Shown here: positions 1 to 11,727 of the stretch, one piece after another
Layout: every line of letters starts with the position of its first letter
Numbering within the stretch: the stretch's first letter is position 1
Assembly: GCF_000005505.3 (NCBI RefSeq)
Contig: NC_016134.3
Location: 13,064,624-13,128,623 of the forward strand
From: Brachypodium distachyon
Lineage: Eukaryota; Streptophyta; Magnoliopsida; Poales; Poaceae
DNA length: 64,000 nt
Direction: 5' to 3'
Notes under the pieces: model-generated
Seen by the model: the letters and a program-made list of their open reading frames with translations, nothing else
The model's database searches: none
What the model was told of the DNA's origin: nothing
Position numbers and translations under genes: made by a program

Positions 1-1319
1 CTTTTTAACTTTACCAATTAAGATCTAATCTTTTCAATATCCCCCCTCGTTAATGTGCATCATCAAGTCACTAGGCCAGCTATCAGACATCTTGTTTCGC
101 AACTCCATCGGTACCATTTCCAATATTATACAGAATCAAGTTTGATTTGTTTGCCCCAAAGAAGAAAAAAGCGCCGACTGATCCATTAGCCAGTGGCGGC
201 AACCTGCTGGCAGGCACGGCTCACCGGTGGCCCCCATGCGGCATAGCCACAAAGCTCACGCCCCCCATGACATACCTTGCAGTTGCCGGTACCCTTTGTG
301 CTATATATAGTTCTTGCTCTCCAAAAGAAACTAGCTAGCACGAATTATTTATCTAAAGTGATTGAACAACTCAATGTTTTTCACATGTTCCCTATGCCTT
401 CCAAGCCTAGTACGTAGGGACACTAGAAGCAAATGAATGAAGTTTGAGCCAAGGATCAGCTGGATTGAATAGGGTAGCTAGTCCTCATATGCTCACAATG
501 TTACCGGGTCACTCGAGACTAGTAGGTGAGGAACCCGCAGTATATATGGCCAAGCACTGTCAGTGAATTATTATTAGGCACTAGTCTTAACGATGGATAC
601 GAGAGACTACCCCATGCATGGTAACTGAATGTTCTCTACGGTTCCATGAATCTCAGAACACGTCAAAGATTACATGGCGATATAAGAGCATGGACCCAAG
701 GCTGGCCCATTTGGCTATAAGGGCTCAGGGCGAAATTGGAAAATAGGCCGATCAAATTTGCATTTTTTTTTCTTGTTCTCAAAATGAGATTGTTGTTGAA
801 CTATGGCAAGCTGAAGCCGATGTACAGTCGTGTGCATGTGAGCAAAGTGGGAATGTTTGGATTGACGAGTGGGAAAAAAACTGTTGCACTTACAGATGGG
901 AGCAAAGTGGGAATGCTTGGACACCACAACAACAATAAGATGTATTCCAAAAACATGAGATATTATTGCCTAATTTGACCGTCGATGTGTATCATGATAT
1001 ATAGGTATTTCCAAGAATATGATGTCCTAAAATTCATATATATTATCATGCATACTTCTCTAATTTGACCGTCGACAATGTATCACGGTATATAGATATG
1101 ATTGTGACAAAAAGAAATGAATAAATTGTCATCAACACTTTGTTAGGATTTATTAGTTCTGAATGCTATATACATGGCAGATTTACCTTACCTAATACTC
1201 CACGCAGAATAAACGGAGTATTAGAGAAGGGCGTTCTTGACATTTCACATTAGTAATAAAAATATAAATGAAAATATCATAATCCAGCTCCCTCTCAATC
1301 CCGATTCAGGCCACCACAG
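1..1319. other. Non-coding stretch, no gene recognised
   Basis: No reading frame here resembles a known protein. A TATA-like stretch (CTATATATAG, 301-310) precedes a short AT-rich leader but no open frame follows, so it may be an orphan promoter. Around 970 and 1060 a short phrase containing TTTGACCGTCGA is repeated, and around 840 and 900 GAGCAAAGTGGGAATG is repeated. These look like decayed repeats. Confidence 0.5.
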
Positions 1320-1670
1320 CACTACTACAAAATACTCCTCTCATGTATCCCCTTCAGTGGCCGTTTTTTAAAACTAGTCACTGTTGACCCCCCCTCCGTG
1401 GTCATTCTAAAAAAACGCCATTGTTGACTCCCCTTTCAACAGCGTTTAACAACGCCACTGTTGATCCCCTTCATGGCCGTTTTCACAAACCCGCCATTGC
1501 TGATCCTCCTTTAGTGGTCGTTTTACGAAAACCGCCACTAGTGAACTCAGCCAAAAAAAATCTCAGTTATGATCTCACAACTTCCGGTGGCCTTTTTGAG
1601 CTCAGAAACCACCACTATGGTGACCCCCCAACCCCCTTCGGTGGCCGTTTTGAGTTCAAAGAGACCCCTG
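1320..1670 (+). mobile_element. CACTA (En/Spm) transposon 5' end, fragment
   Basis: The sequence begins with CACTACTACAAAA at 1320, the usual start of a plant CACTA element. It is followed by many short subterminal repeats in both orientations, variants of AGTGGCCGTTTT and CGCCACTGTTGA, between about 1358 and 1650. Clustered subterminal repeats are where CACTA transposases bind. No matching TAGTG end is seen before the MATH-BTB pseudogene at 2.1 kb, so this is a truncated end or a very decayed element. No transposase is present. Confidence 0.6.
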
Positions 1671-2114
1671 AAAATTGTAAAATTCATAACTAATTTAAAA
1701 AACATAAAAATATGGTTCTTTTTTAAAATTCTTTATTTTTAATGTGCTTACCATTGTGAAGCAATAATATCAGTAATTCATAACTAATTGAAACATGCAG
1801 TGCTCTGTTACGCTCTGCAGGGGTGTGAGATAAAAAGGAGATACGTAGCAGTATTTTAGTTCGTGGTGCGGAAGAACACCTTGTAGAGACGTCGTGGACG
1901 AAACGATGTCTTGTAATTAATTGTACCGCAAGTTGCAAGACAGTTTGAGTTGTACACGCACCCGATCGTCGCCCTGAGATATAACGATCTGGCCGGGTCT
2001 CTCTCTTTCGCTTCCCATAAATTAACCAACACACAGATTAATATCTATACATACCATCGATCTGCATCTGCAAAGCCGCTGTGCGGATCTAAATTCTCCT
2101 TAATTGGTGCGATC

Positions 2115-3210
2115 ATGTCAATGTCGGCGCTCTTGACCGCCCTGCGCGCCGCCGGCCAGAAGCAGCTCTCCGCATCCACATTGTCAGGCTCGAGGAAGGC
2201 GACGGGGGCCCATGTGTTCAGGATGGGCGAGTACACGAAAGTCAGGGAGAAGGTGGCCATTGGCACGGCCGTCAAATCAAGCACGTTCAGCATTGGGGCC
2301 ACGACTGGCAAATAAGATGGTTCCCCAACGGGGAGAAGCTGGACCTCCGTTTACCTCCGACACGCCAGCCACGCCAGGACGGGGAACGCGACGGCTAAGT
2401 TCGAGATGAGCTTGGTCGACCAGGCCGGCAAGCCATTGCATACAATGAGATCCGGACAACGATGCTTCTCCTCCAGCTGGTACTACGAGTGGGGCTTTAG
2501 TAAGTTCATGAAACACGCAGATCTGCACGATCAGGAGAAGCATCTCAAGGGTGATTCACTGACGGTCCTTTGCGGTGTCACCATCGACCTTGGGCTTGAT
2601 AGCACCGCCGTGCCGGTGCCGGAACCTGCGGCTGCCCCACCGCCATTCGATCTGCGCGGGCACCCCGCAGAAGCCGCCATCTGGAAGAGCCACGAAGCGG
2701 ACGTGCAGATTGAGGTCTCCGGAGGAGAGACGACGTTCGCCGCGCACCGGGCGGTTCTCAAGGACCAATCCCCCGTCTTCAGGGCGGAGCTCTCCTCAAA
2801 AACGGATGAAGATGACAACACCGTCGTACTACGCATCGATGACATGGACGCTGATGTGTGCAAGGCTCTGCTCCAGTTCGTCTACACGGAGTCAGCGCCG
2901 GAGACGGACCAGCTCCAGGCGATGGCGGGGCGGCTTCTCGCAGCGGCGAAGTACAAGCTGGAAAAGCTGAAGCTCATCTGCGAGCAGGCGTTGTGCAAGA
3001 ACATCGACATGGGCTCCGTGGCTGCAACCCTGACGTTGGCTGAGCGTCATGGTTGCCCGTTACTCAAGAACGCGTGTATCCGGTTCCTCTCTGCTCCGGG
3101 TAACCTGGAAGCAGTCATAGCGACCGATGGTTTCGAGCAGCTCAAGACGGGGATGCCCTTCTGTTCTGCTTGAAATCGTCGCGAAGAAAATCGCCGGACG
3201 GCAGCAATAG
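2115..3210 (+). pseudogene. MATH-BTB protein pseudogene (copy 1)
   Basis: Grass MATH-BTB proteins are CUL3 ubiquitin-ligase adaptors: the N-terminal MATH domain binds substrate and the BTB domain binds CUL3. The ATG at 2115 opens a MATH start (MSMSALLTALRAAG, then VFRMGEYTKVREK) that runs to a stop at 2313-2315 after a frameshift near 2295. The rest of the MATH domain lies in other frames and is shortened (to about 2400). A long frame from 2406 to 3173 carries the end of MATH (KFMKHADLHDQEKHLKGDSL), a full BTB domain (ADVQIEVSGGETTFAAHRAVL, then LRIDDMDADVCKALLQFVYT) and the following helices (AATLTLAERHGC). A second small frameshift near 3155 replaces the usual C-terminus; the normal-frame stop would be at 3208-3210. 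At least two frameshifts make a full protein impossible. It is closest to copy 2 at 28.9 kb, sharing the same N-terminus. Confidence 0.88.
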
Positions 3211-3302
3211 CCTACGGGCATTAATTATTTGCAGTTAAATTTGTTCCTATGAATAGCCTGTGTGTGCCTTTTGAAACTCTTGTTTCATAATTAGTACTTC
3301 CT

Positions 3303-3641
3303 TGTCAGCGACCTGGAGGAGCTGGCCCCTGAGCAACTGGACCAAGCTACGACTGGGCCTCGTCCAACTCGGCCCATGAGACAACGTCAATTACCAGCGC
3401 GGCTTGCAAGCCCAGAATGGGTCCGTTGATCCTGTAACTAGTTCTTATCTACTAGAGGAGTTGCTTGTAGAATTTGGCTTTCGGCATTTGGCAAGGCTAG
3501 GCTAGAACTTATCTCTTGTAATCGAATTCGCTGTGAGGGAGGATGGGAGGAGCAAACACAGCAACACCAATTAGTCCCTAATTCGTTGATTGATTCACGG
3601 ATCTTAGTTGATTTCTCCTGTGAGCAAGACAGGTGTTCACA
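3303..3641 (+). repeat. 5' LTR of the gypsy element
   Basis: Bounded by TG...CA and identical in length (339 bp) to the copy at 8251-8589. Differences from the 3' copy are mostly C/T or G/A transitions. Confidence 0.95.
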
Positions 3642-3644
3642 ATC

Positions 3645-3656
3645 TGGTATCAGAGC
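3645..3656 (+). other. Primer-binding site (initiator tRNA-Met)
   Basis: TGGTATCAGAGC, the complement of the 3' end of plant initiator methionine tRNA, lies three bases after the 5' LTR. This is the normal position for priming of minus-strand synthesis. Confidence 0.9.
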
Positions 3657-3854
3657 CCACGGTCCTGGAGCATCCCGGCCACCACCACCATACCAGGTTC
3701 AAGGAGCGGCGGCGTGTGCAGGCGATGGAGAGTCTATAGCCAGAAGGGCGCGTCCTTTACGATTTGCTCAAGAGCGAGTTCAAGGAGCAACAAGATCCGT
3801 TGGTCAAGGCCGTAGTCTACAAAGATCGACGATCTCACGACAAAGATTGATGCA

Positions 3855-4860
3855 GTGCGTGATGATGTCGGCATCGACATCGGCCAGATCCGGCTGGAGA
3901 TGGGACGCGAAGGACGAGGTGTGGCTCCACAACCTCAGAGCTCTCCCTTGCCCAAGACCGGCCCTGGCTTGAATCTCGACGACACTACGGGGGAGAGGGC
4001 TGTGCGTCCAAAGCCACAAGGTCTCTACATTCCACCACGATTTCGAGGTGCATCCGATTCTAAATCCACTAGGCATCTTACTTCTCCACTCAATTCGCCT
4101 GGTTCTGACGCTCATGATGGTTTTGGTTCGGGTCCTCGTGTGGAGCTACCTCGATTTGATGGATCCAACCCACGTTTGTGGCAAGCTCGCTGTGAAGATT
4201 ATTTCAGTTTGTGGGGAACAGCACCAGCTCTTTGGATTCCATATGCCTCTGCTCAATTTGAGGGTTCTGCCGCTCGTTGCCTTGAGTCAGTGCAACGCCG
4301 TATGCCCCGAGCTACTTGGGAAGAGTTTTGTGTTGTGTTGCAAGCTCGCTTTGGTCGCAATCAACATTAACAACTTATTCGGCAATTATTCCATATACAG
4401 CAGACTGGTACTGTGGAAGATTATGTTGAGCGATTTTCTGACCTTACGATCAATTGACAGCATATGAGGAAGTGCTAGATCCTTTACACTATCTCACTCG
4501 TTTCCTTGATGGATTAAAAGCGCCTGTACGCTTGATGGTGGCTTTGCAGAAGCCTAGGGATTTGGATGCAGCCTATGAATTGGCCTTACTTCATGAGGAA
4601 TTAGGCGAAGTTAATTCACAGCCACCGGCCGGGTTAACCCGTCGTGCACAGCCATTACCACTTCCTCCTCCACCAACAAGATCCCGTCAGTTGGATGAGC
4701 ATAAGATCCACGACACACCAAAAACAGCTCCCATGGAGGATAAATGGAATGCTCTTCGCAGTTACAGGAAAGCAAAAGGCCTATGTTTTGTGTGTGGAGA
4801 ACGCTGGAGCAAGGACCATCAGTGCAGGCAGAGTGAACAGTTACATATCGTGCAAGAGTT
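3855..4860 (+). pseudogene. Gypsy gag region, disrupted
   Basis: The capsid/nucleocapsid part of the gypsy polyprotein. The frame visible from 3855 contains the capsid start (LPRFDGSNPRLWQARCEDYF at about 4150-4210) and stops at TAA 4368-4370. Reading then continues in the same frame to about 4445, where a one-base deletion moves it to the frame that carries the rest (LDPLHYLTRFLDGLKAPVR and on). A zinc-knuckle variant, CFVCGERWSKDHQC at about 4784-4827, ends the gag part; its C-x2-C-x7-H-x-C spacing is seen in plant chromoviruses. The true start may lie upstream of 3855. One stop and one frameshift mean no complete Gag can be made. Confidence 0.85.
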
Positions 4861-7800
4861 GATTGAACAATTGCAACCAGATTTTTCTTTGTCTTCTTCA
4901 GAGGAAGAAACTGAACAACCTAGCCAGTTGATGTCCTTGTCAGCTGCTGCAGTGGGTAAGGCCACTTCTGCCACTACGTTTCAGTTATTGCTAGAGATCC
5001 AGGGCAAGAAATTCCTCTTTCTTGTTGATTCAGGCAGTACCCACACCTTTTTGGATAGTTCTTATGTGCATCAGCTACAACAGGGACAATCTATACCAAC
5101 AGTTAAGGTCCAAGTTGCTGGAGGGACAGTTATCAATTGTCAGCACCAACTTTCTCACTGTTTGTGGACTTCCAATGGCCATCAGTTTTTCAGTGATTTT
5201 CGTTTGCTTCTTTTGGGCACTTATGATGGCATTTTGGGTTTAGATTGGTTAGCAGCTCATAGTCCCAGGCAAATGGATTGGGCCTAGAAGTGGATGTCAT
5301 TCATTAGAAAGGGTGAAGTCGTTACCTTACAAGGTCTATTACCCGAGGAGTGTGCTCTCACTCTAGTTTCTTTATCTGCCACTGTTCATGTGGAACCTCA
5401 GTTAATTCCAGCAGACATTCAGCAACTCCTGAATAGATTTACTCATGTCTTTACTACTCCAGAAGGATTGCCTCCTCGCTGTTGTTATGACCATACTATA
5501 CCACTTATTCCTGGCGCTTGACCAGTCTCCATTCGTCCTTATCGCATAGCACCTCATTTAAAGGATGAACTTGAAGCTCAGGTTACCGAGTTATTGCAGA
5601 GTGGTATGATTCAGCACAGCAATAGTGCTTTCTCTTCTCCTGTTATTCTTGTTAAGAAGAAGGATTCTACTTGGCACATGGTTGTGGATTACAGGCATCT
5701 TAATGCATTAGCTGTTAAGGGAAAATATCCTCTACCGGTTATAGATGAGTTGTTGGATGAATTAGCTGGTGCGGCATGGTTTTCTAAGCTGGATCTCAAG
5801 GCAGGATATCACCAAATCAGATTGGCCCCTGGTGAAGAGTACAAGACTGCCTTTCAAACACATAATGGCCATTTTGAATTCAAGGTTATGGCTTTTGGTC
5901 TCACTGGAGCACCTGGAACTTTTCAAGGTGCTACGAACAGCTCTTTGGCGCCAGTCTTAAGGAAATTTGCCCTAGTGTTTTTCGATGATATCCTCATCTA
6001 CGGCAAAACTTATGAGGATCATTTGCTTCACATTGAACAAGTGTTGCAAATTCTTTCTGAGCATCAATGGAAAGTGAAGTTATCCAAATGTGCTTTTGCC
6101 CAATAGAAAATAGCTTATTTAGGACATGTTATCAGTGGTGAAGGAGTGGCAACAGATCACAGTAAGATCAGTATCATCCAGAAGTGGCCCACTCCAACAA
6201 ATGTGAAGGAAGTTAGGGGTTTCTTGGGTATTACTGGTTATTATAGGAAGTTTATCAAGCATTATGGTATCATTAGTAGGTCCCTAACTCAACTATTGAA
6301 GAAGGGAGCAATATTTTAGTGGACAGTAGTCACTGATCAAGCTTTTCAAGTGTTGAAGCAAGCTCTAATTTCAGCTCCTGTGTTAGCTTTACCTGACTTC
6401 TCCAAAACTTTTGTCATAGAGACTGATGCATGTGATGTGGGCATAGGAGAAGTGTTAGTGCAAGAAGGGCATCCCTTGGCTTATGTTAGCAAAGCTTTGG
6501 GCCCCAGGAACCAGTCTCCGTCAGTATATGAAAAGGAATGTTTGGCCATTTTGCTTGCCATAGAACAGTGGCGCTCCTACTTGCAAGTTAAGGAGTTCAT
6601 CATAAGAACTGATCAAAAAAGTTTATCACATCTTGATGACCAACGTTTACATACAGAATGGCAGCAAAAGGCTCTCACAAAAATGATGGGGTTGACTTAC
6701 AGGATTATTTACAAAAAGGGCTCTACCAACACTGTTGCAGATTCTTTATCTCGACGGCCACACGATCACCTCTAGATTTTAGCAGCTTCCTGTTCCCAGC
6801 CTGCATGGTTATCTGATGTACTTCTCAGTTACCAAGATGACCCAAAAGCTCAGGAGCTTCTACAGCAGCTAACACTTGATCCTGCTGCCAAACAACATTT
6901 CAAGTTGGCTAATGGTTTATTGCAGCACAAGGGGTGTTTGTGGATTGGTCATTCTCTGAATGTTCGTCGCAAGATCTTCTTGGCTTTTCACACCAGTCCT
7001 ATGGGTGGACATTCAGGTTTTCCTGTTACCTATCTAAGAATTCACTCCTTATTTCATTGGACAGGCATGAAGGCCTTTATCAAAGATCAAGTTCAGTCCT
7101 GTGTTGTCTGTCAACAAGCTAAGCCTGAACGTGTACCATATCCTGGTCTTCTTTCTCCTTTACCTGTGCCACAGCAAGCTTGGGAAATGATCTTCATGGA
7201 CTTCATCAATGGTCTACCCACATCAGGTTCTTCTAACTGCATCTTCGTTGTGATCGACAAATTTACCAAGTATGGTCATTTTATTCCATTACATCATCCT
7301 TTCAATGCTCAAAAGGTTGTTGAAGCTTTTGTCGATCATGTGTATAAATTGCATGGTATGCCCAAGTATATTGTTTCAGATCGTGATTCAGTTTTCACCC
7401 GTCAATTTTGGCAAGCTTTAGCTAAGTTAACGGGATCTGAGTTGAAGATGAGCTTAGCTTATCATCCTGAAACTGACGGTCAAACTGAACGGGTCAATCA
7501 GCAAATTCAATATTATCTCCGGTGTTTCATCAGTACGAATCCCAATCGTTGGGCTCGATGGTTGCCTCTCTGTGAGTTCTGGTACAATACTAACTGGCAT
7601 TCAGTTCTGAACAAGTCACCATTTGAAGTTCTCTATGGTCACAGTCCACGTTATTTTGTCATATCAGCTTCTGATACTATTTTACCTGCTGACCTTCAGA
7701 CATGGCTTGATCAACGTCAGGTTGTAACTGCGTCAGTTCGACAGCATCTGTTACGGGCACAGCAGCGTATGAAGATCCAAGCTGATAAGCACCGCACTGA

Positions 7801-8377
7801 ACGTTCATTCATTGTTGGGGATCTGGTTTTTCTGAAACTGCAGCCTTACGTTCAGTCCTCGGTTGTTCATAGTGCTCATCATAAGTTGGCTTTTCGTTTT
7901 TATGGTCCATACAAAGTGGTGCAGAAGATTGGTAAGGTGGCGTATCGTTTGGCTCTTCCTTCTACCAGCAGAATCCATCCAGTGTTCCATGTTTCACAAT
8001 TGAAACGGTCGGTGTCTTCCAAGTACCAAGTACAACCTCATTTTCCTTCAGAGCAAGCTTCTATTCGTGTTCCTGTTTCCATTTTGCAGCATCGAGTTCG
8101 TCAACAAGGACACAGAACCATTGCTCAAGTGTTGATCCAATGGAGCGACGCTGATTTAATTGAAGCTACTTGGGAAAACCTGGAGTCACTCAAACAGCAA
8201 TTTCCAAGGGCGTTGGCTTGGGGACAAGCCAATTCTCAAGAACAAGGGGGTGTCAGCGACCTGGAGGAGCTGGCCCCTGAGCAACTGGACCAAGCTACGA
8301 CTGGGCCTCGTCCAACTCAGCCCATGAAACAACGTCAATTACCAGCGCGGCTTGCAAGCCCAGAATTGGTCCGTTGA
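4861..8377 (+). pseudogene. Gypsy pol: protease, RT, RNase H, integrase, chromodomain
   Basis: One continuous frame with five internal stops (5285-5287, 5519-5521, 6104-6106, 6317-6319, 6773-6775). In order: aspartic protease with DSG at 5027-5035; reverse transcriptase with FFDD at 5978-5989 (the plant gypsy form of YxDD); RNase H (ETDACDVGIG at about 6420); integrase with its HHCC finger (CVVC near 7100) and catalytic Asp 7199-7201, Asp 7379-7381 and Glu 7487-7489; and a C-terminal chromodomain-like segment (VLIQWSDADLIEATWE at about 8125-8175), which steers integration to certain chromatin. From 6905 the frame stays open through the integrase and runs 127 bp into the 3' LTR before its stop at 8375-8377. 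The catalytic residues are all present; the stops are the damage. Confidence 0.93.
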
Positions 8378-8589
8378 TCCTGTAACTAGTTCTTATCTAC
8401 CAGAGGAGTTGCTTGTAGAATTTGGCTTTCGGCATTTGGCAAGGCTAGGATAGAACTTATCTCTTGTAATCGAACTCGCTGTGAGGGAGGATGGGAGGAA
8501 CAAACACAGCAACACCAATTAGTCCCTAATTCGTTGATTGATTCACGGATCTTAGTTGATTTCTCCTGTGAGCAAGATAGGTGTTCACA
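8251..8589 (+). repeat. 3' LTR of the gypsy element
   Basis: Matches 3303-3641 over its whole length and is followed at once by the TTCCT target duplication. It is preceded by the purine tract at 8241-8250. Its first 127 bp double as the coding end of pol. Confidence 0.95.
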
Positions 8590-8625
8590 TTCCTCCGTTC
8601 ATAAATATAACATGTTCTAGTATCA
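8590..8625 (+). repeat. Stowaway-type MITE end, split by the gypsy insertion
   Basis: Joining 3295-3302 to 8595 onwards gives TA followed by CTTCCTCCGTTCATAAATA, the inverted-repeat end of a Triticeae Stowaway MITE. The gypsy element therefore landed inside this terminal repeat. No partner end is seen nearby; the antisense LINE follows directly, so the MITE is truncated. Confidence 0.55.
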
Positions 8626-8629
8626 AAAA

Positions 8630-9545
8630 ATCAACCAACACTGCTCCTTTCCTCGCTCGACCGCAATACTATCTGACGCAATCACAGGCTGCCCCATGCC
8701 ACGCCCTTCATCTCCATGAACGCGACTCTGTCGGCACGTCAACGAAAAGAAAGTCCAAAGACAATGTCCAATGTACAATGAATAATCAAGAAGATTATCA
8801 CAATGAAAAGAAAGAAACAGAAAAGGAGAGAGGACGTCAACGAAATTGTGAAATCCAATCCTTGAACCCAGCATATGCTTTTCTTCTTGCCCGGTGGAAG
8901 ATCAGGTTCATTTCCTCTTTGAAGATCCTTTGACATTTGTATAGTGAAGGGGTGGTTCCATTAAAGATGGAGTCATTCCTAACTTTCCATATGCTCCAGC
9001 AAATAAGATTATTGATCTCCATTGAAAACTGAACCTTAAGCTGGTCTCTAGGTGCCTTGATATTTCCATGGACATTATTGGGTTGGGATAAATTGTGGGC
9101 AAACATATATCTCCAGCAACAAAGAGCAAATGGGCATTCGAAGAACAGATGATCCCGAGATTCGATCATGTGATGCTGGCATAGGAGACATTCATATGAT
9201 GGCAGTACAAAGCTCTTCTTCTCCAGCATTCTTCTAGTATTGAGGCGGTCAACAATGAGGAGGCAGTAAAATAATTTATGTTTTAGTTGACTGCATGATT
9301 TCCATAGCCATGCGAAGGTGTCAGCAATCTCAATGTGATCAACCATTGAGAGGTAAATCTTGGCCGTGCCATATGCTCCTGGTGAATACAAGAAGTGCCC
9401 ATGCGTCATCCTCACCATCAAGGTCAATCCGATCCAATTGGTTAGAGAAGTTCTGAAATTCCTCGTAAGCTTCAATGGAAAGAGGTAGGCCTGAAATGTT
9501 CAGTGCGATCCCTTGCAAGCCGAATTTCAGCAATTGTAGCATCTT
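8630..9545 (-). pseudogene. LINE 3' fragment with zinc-binding RT tail (zf-RVT)
   Basis: On the minus strand, 9475 to 8837 encodes the C-terminal part of a plant non-LTR retrotransposon ORF2. It shows the zf-RVT pattern seen after reverse transcriptase: an aromatic-rich start (FAWLWKSCSQLKHKLFYCLL), then CLLCQHHMIESRDHLFFECPF, then a Trp-rich end (CWSIWKVRNDSIFNG). The frame upstream (9542-9339) is out of register, so there is at least one frameshift, and the reverse transcriptase core is absent. 8630-8836 would be the 3' untranslated part; no clear poly(A) remains where it meets the MITE end. Confidence 0.75.
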
Positions 9546-9589
9546 TCTTCAGTGCAAAGGAAAACAGGTGAGGCCAGAGAAGCTGAGGC

Positions 9590-10060
9590 TGTATCTCCAT
9601 CCAGTTATCTTGCACGAATAAGCGCCATCCTGATGCCTCTTATTCCTAATGTAGCCATAGCGGTAATCTTGTGTCGCACACATTAACTAAGAAGTTGTGT
9701 CTCCTCTAGGATAATAAGATGGTTGGTAACATCAAAGCTCTTGATACCTCTTATGCCTAATGTGGCCACAGCGGTAATCTTGTGCCGCACACATCAACTA
9801 AGAAGTTGTGTGCATTGTTCAGGTGTACGTATAAACTTACGTACATAACCTTATGAACTATCTTTCGCAGCTAAGAGCAGCTCTTCTTCGTGTCTGCTAT
9901 TTATGTGCAAAAGAAGATCGACCACGGCATGCCAAAGATGTTGTACTTCAATTTTTTTCCCTGTGTAATTAATCATCGCATCAATCTGCAAGTATAGTTC
10001 GCACCTACCAGGGTACAACTGCATTTCCCCCTCACTCCATTGCCTTCAAAAATTGAAATA
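9590..10060. repeat. Dispersed repeat family, member 1, with internal direct repeat
   Basis: Contains a roughly 68-bp near-duplicate (9632-9700 and 9743-9811) built around GCGGTAATCTTGTG and ending ACTAAGAAGTTGTG. The part from about 9830 on (a CATAACC phrase, a CTCTTCTTC phrase, then GCTATTTATG and an AT-rich stretch ending near a CTCC-TTGCCTT phrase) has recognisable relatives at 11.88-12.24 kb and 17.54-17.88 kb. No coding capacity was recognised. It could be a duplicated promoter/UTR block or an unnamed transposon. Confidence 0.5.
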
Positions 10061-11700
10061 ATCAAGGATACAGAGGGTAACTACTGCCCGGGCGTATAAT
10101 GCAGTATAGTACGTCTCCACCAGAAACTTGTTTCTGTGGACTGTTGCATTTTCTCTTCTGGTAGTGAGCCCGGGCCGTTGTGCATGAAAACAAAATGTAT
10201 AAAAGAAGTTCATTTAGCACCTCGAATGTAGGCCTATGGATCGGTAACAACCTAAAATGATTTCTTGTCCAAACGTCCGCAAAGGTGGCCCTATACTCCA
10301 CTTTCAGACATAATAGAGCGCGCTCACAAGTTTACATATCCGAAATCAAACAGACAAAACAGGAAAACAAAAAGCTCGAAGTACCAAGTGCAGCATGGCA
10401 AGCTCTGTTACAAATCAAATCAATTAAAGTAGCATCATCTATTTTAGGACGGAGCGAGTATAAGAGACTGAATCAGGAAACTACCAGGGTTTTCCACCTC
10501 TTCCTAATCTAACTAGCCCATGAAACGCACACACAGTTTACTTTTTTTTTTAGAATCTCACACACAGTTTGCTGAACAGAAAGTACGACGACTTAACATC
10601 ACAGCTTTCGTTCTTTCTTATGGGCCTATATTAGTGTTATTACTTAGGATTATCTTATGGACCTTGTGCTGCGCACGCTCCCGCATGGGTCGGCTGCCTG
10701 GGATGGGCCTGGGCTGCTGCGGCCCAGCTAACTCGCACCTCATGCGGCCTGGCCCAGCGTCTGCCTGGCACGTTCCTATCCCTCCGAGATCGCTGCTGCT
10801 TTGCTGCAAATCAGACGAATAAAATCCGGAGGGGAGGCTGCGCCAAGCGCCCAAGCCCCCGCCAAGGATGGTTAAGCTAAATGTTTGTTTATAGTGCTGT
10901 ACACTATGGAGTCTAGGATGTATCAGGGTGGTGGTAACGACTAAACTCAGACAAATGATGAGGTAATTGCGGCACCGAAAGAAGACAGGGCGACCAGTAG
11001 TACGGCGGCTGCAAAAATTTTGGACGATCGATACTATCTTGTTTGTGAGTTGGTCAAGGTGACGTTTGAATATAGTCCGACTTGTTGGAATATTAAGCAA
11101 TTTTGTCATTAACAATTTAATGAGTAATTCCAGATTATAAAGAATGACTACGGTAACAACTAGCATATGCATCTCAAACATACTAGAAGAATACATCATC
11201 ATAATAAACAAAAGAATGAATTCACAGAACATGATCAAACCGTAGATTTCCTCGCGCCTCGACGACGACGCAGCGGCTGATCACACTTGTCGGCGGTTTT
11301 CGGTAGGCTTAATCTTGATACATCTGGTAACTTAATGGTCTGAAATATGATGTGTTTGGGTGGAGATGAAAAGGTAACTGTCAAATTTACATTGATTCAT
11401 TCGCATGTGTTACCGGGGCACCTAGGTGTGAATCCTTACAGGTCGAGGGTTTTTTGTGAAATTTCCGCCACCCACGACGAAAGTCTAGGTTGTTGCCACA
11501 TGTCCAATTTGGACTAATTTGGATTAATTTGCACAATCGTCACAAGGTTTAGAACTAGGTTATTCATTTTACAAGAAAATGGACTAAAATACTCTCTCCT
11601 TTCAATTAGTTGGACCAGTATAATTACCTCTATAACATAGATGTGCAAGTTTGTAGTGTAGCATGTATGTAGGAGGGAAAAAGGTTGGGCTAGGCCCAAG
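10061..11700. other. Non-coding stretch
   Basis: No protein family recognised on either strand. A Stowaway-like right end (GGACGGAGCGAGTA) lies at about 10448-10461 with no partner. 10.66-10.81 kb is GC-rich with a Gly/Pro-rich frame on both strands, which I read as chance composition. Confidence 0.5.
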
Positions 11701-11727
11701 CGGACCTACAGGCAGGTACATAGTACT

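Larger units (their letters stand above)
3303..8589 (+). mobile_element. Complete Ty3/gypsy chromovirus, mutated
   Basis: A full-length LTR retrotransposon of 5287 bp. Two 339-bp LTRs start TGTCAGCG and end TGTTCACA. The 5-bp target duplication TTCCT is exact (3298-3302 and 8590-8594). A primer-binding site for initiator tRNA-Met follows the left LTR and a short purine tract (AACAAGGGGG) precedes the right one. The internal order gag, protease, reverse transcriptase, RNase H, integrase and a C-terminal chromodomain-like segment identifies a Ty3/gypsy chromovirus. The short LTRs and total size suggest the Reina lineage (inference). The LTRs differ at about 8 sites by eye, roughly 2.4%, which implies insertion on the order of a million years ago at commonly used grass rates. 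Several in-frame stops make it non-autonomous. Confidence 0.95.

Noticed and set aside
147..338. 63-codon frame starting with a Lys-rich stretch
   Set aside because: The basic stretch looks like a nuclear signal but there is no further protein character and no homologue comes to mind.
10618..11238. 206-codon minus-strand frame
   Set aside because: Hydrophobic start and Gly/Pro/Arg-rich end reflect changing base composition; no domain recognised.
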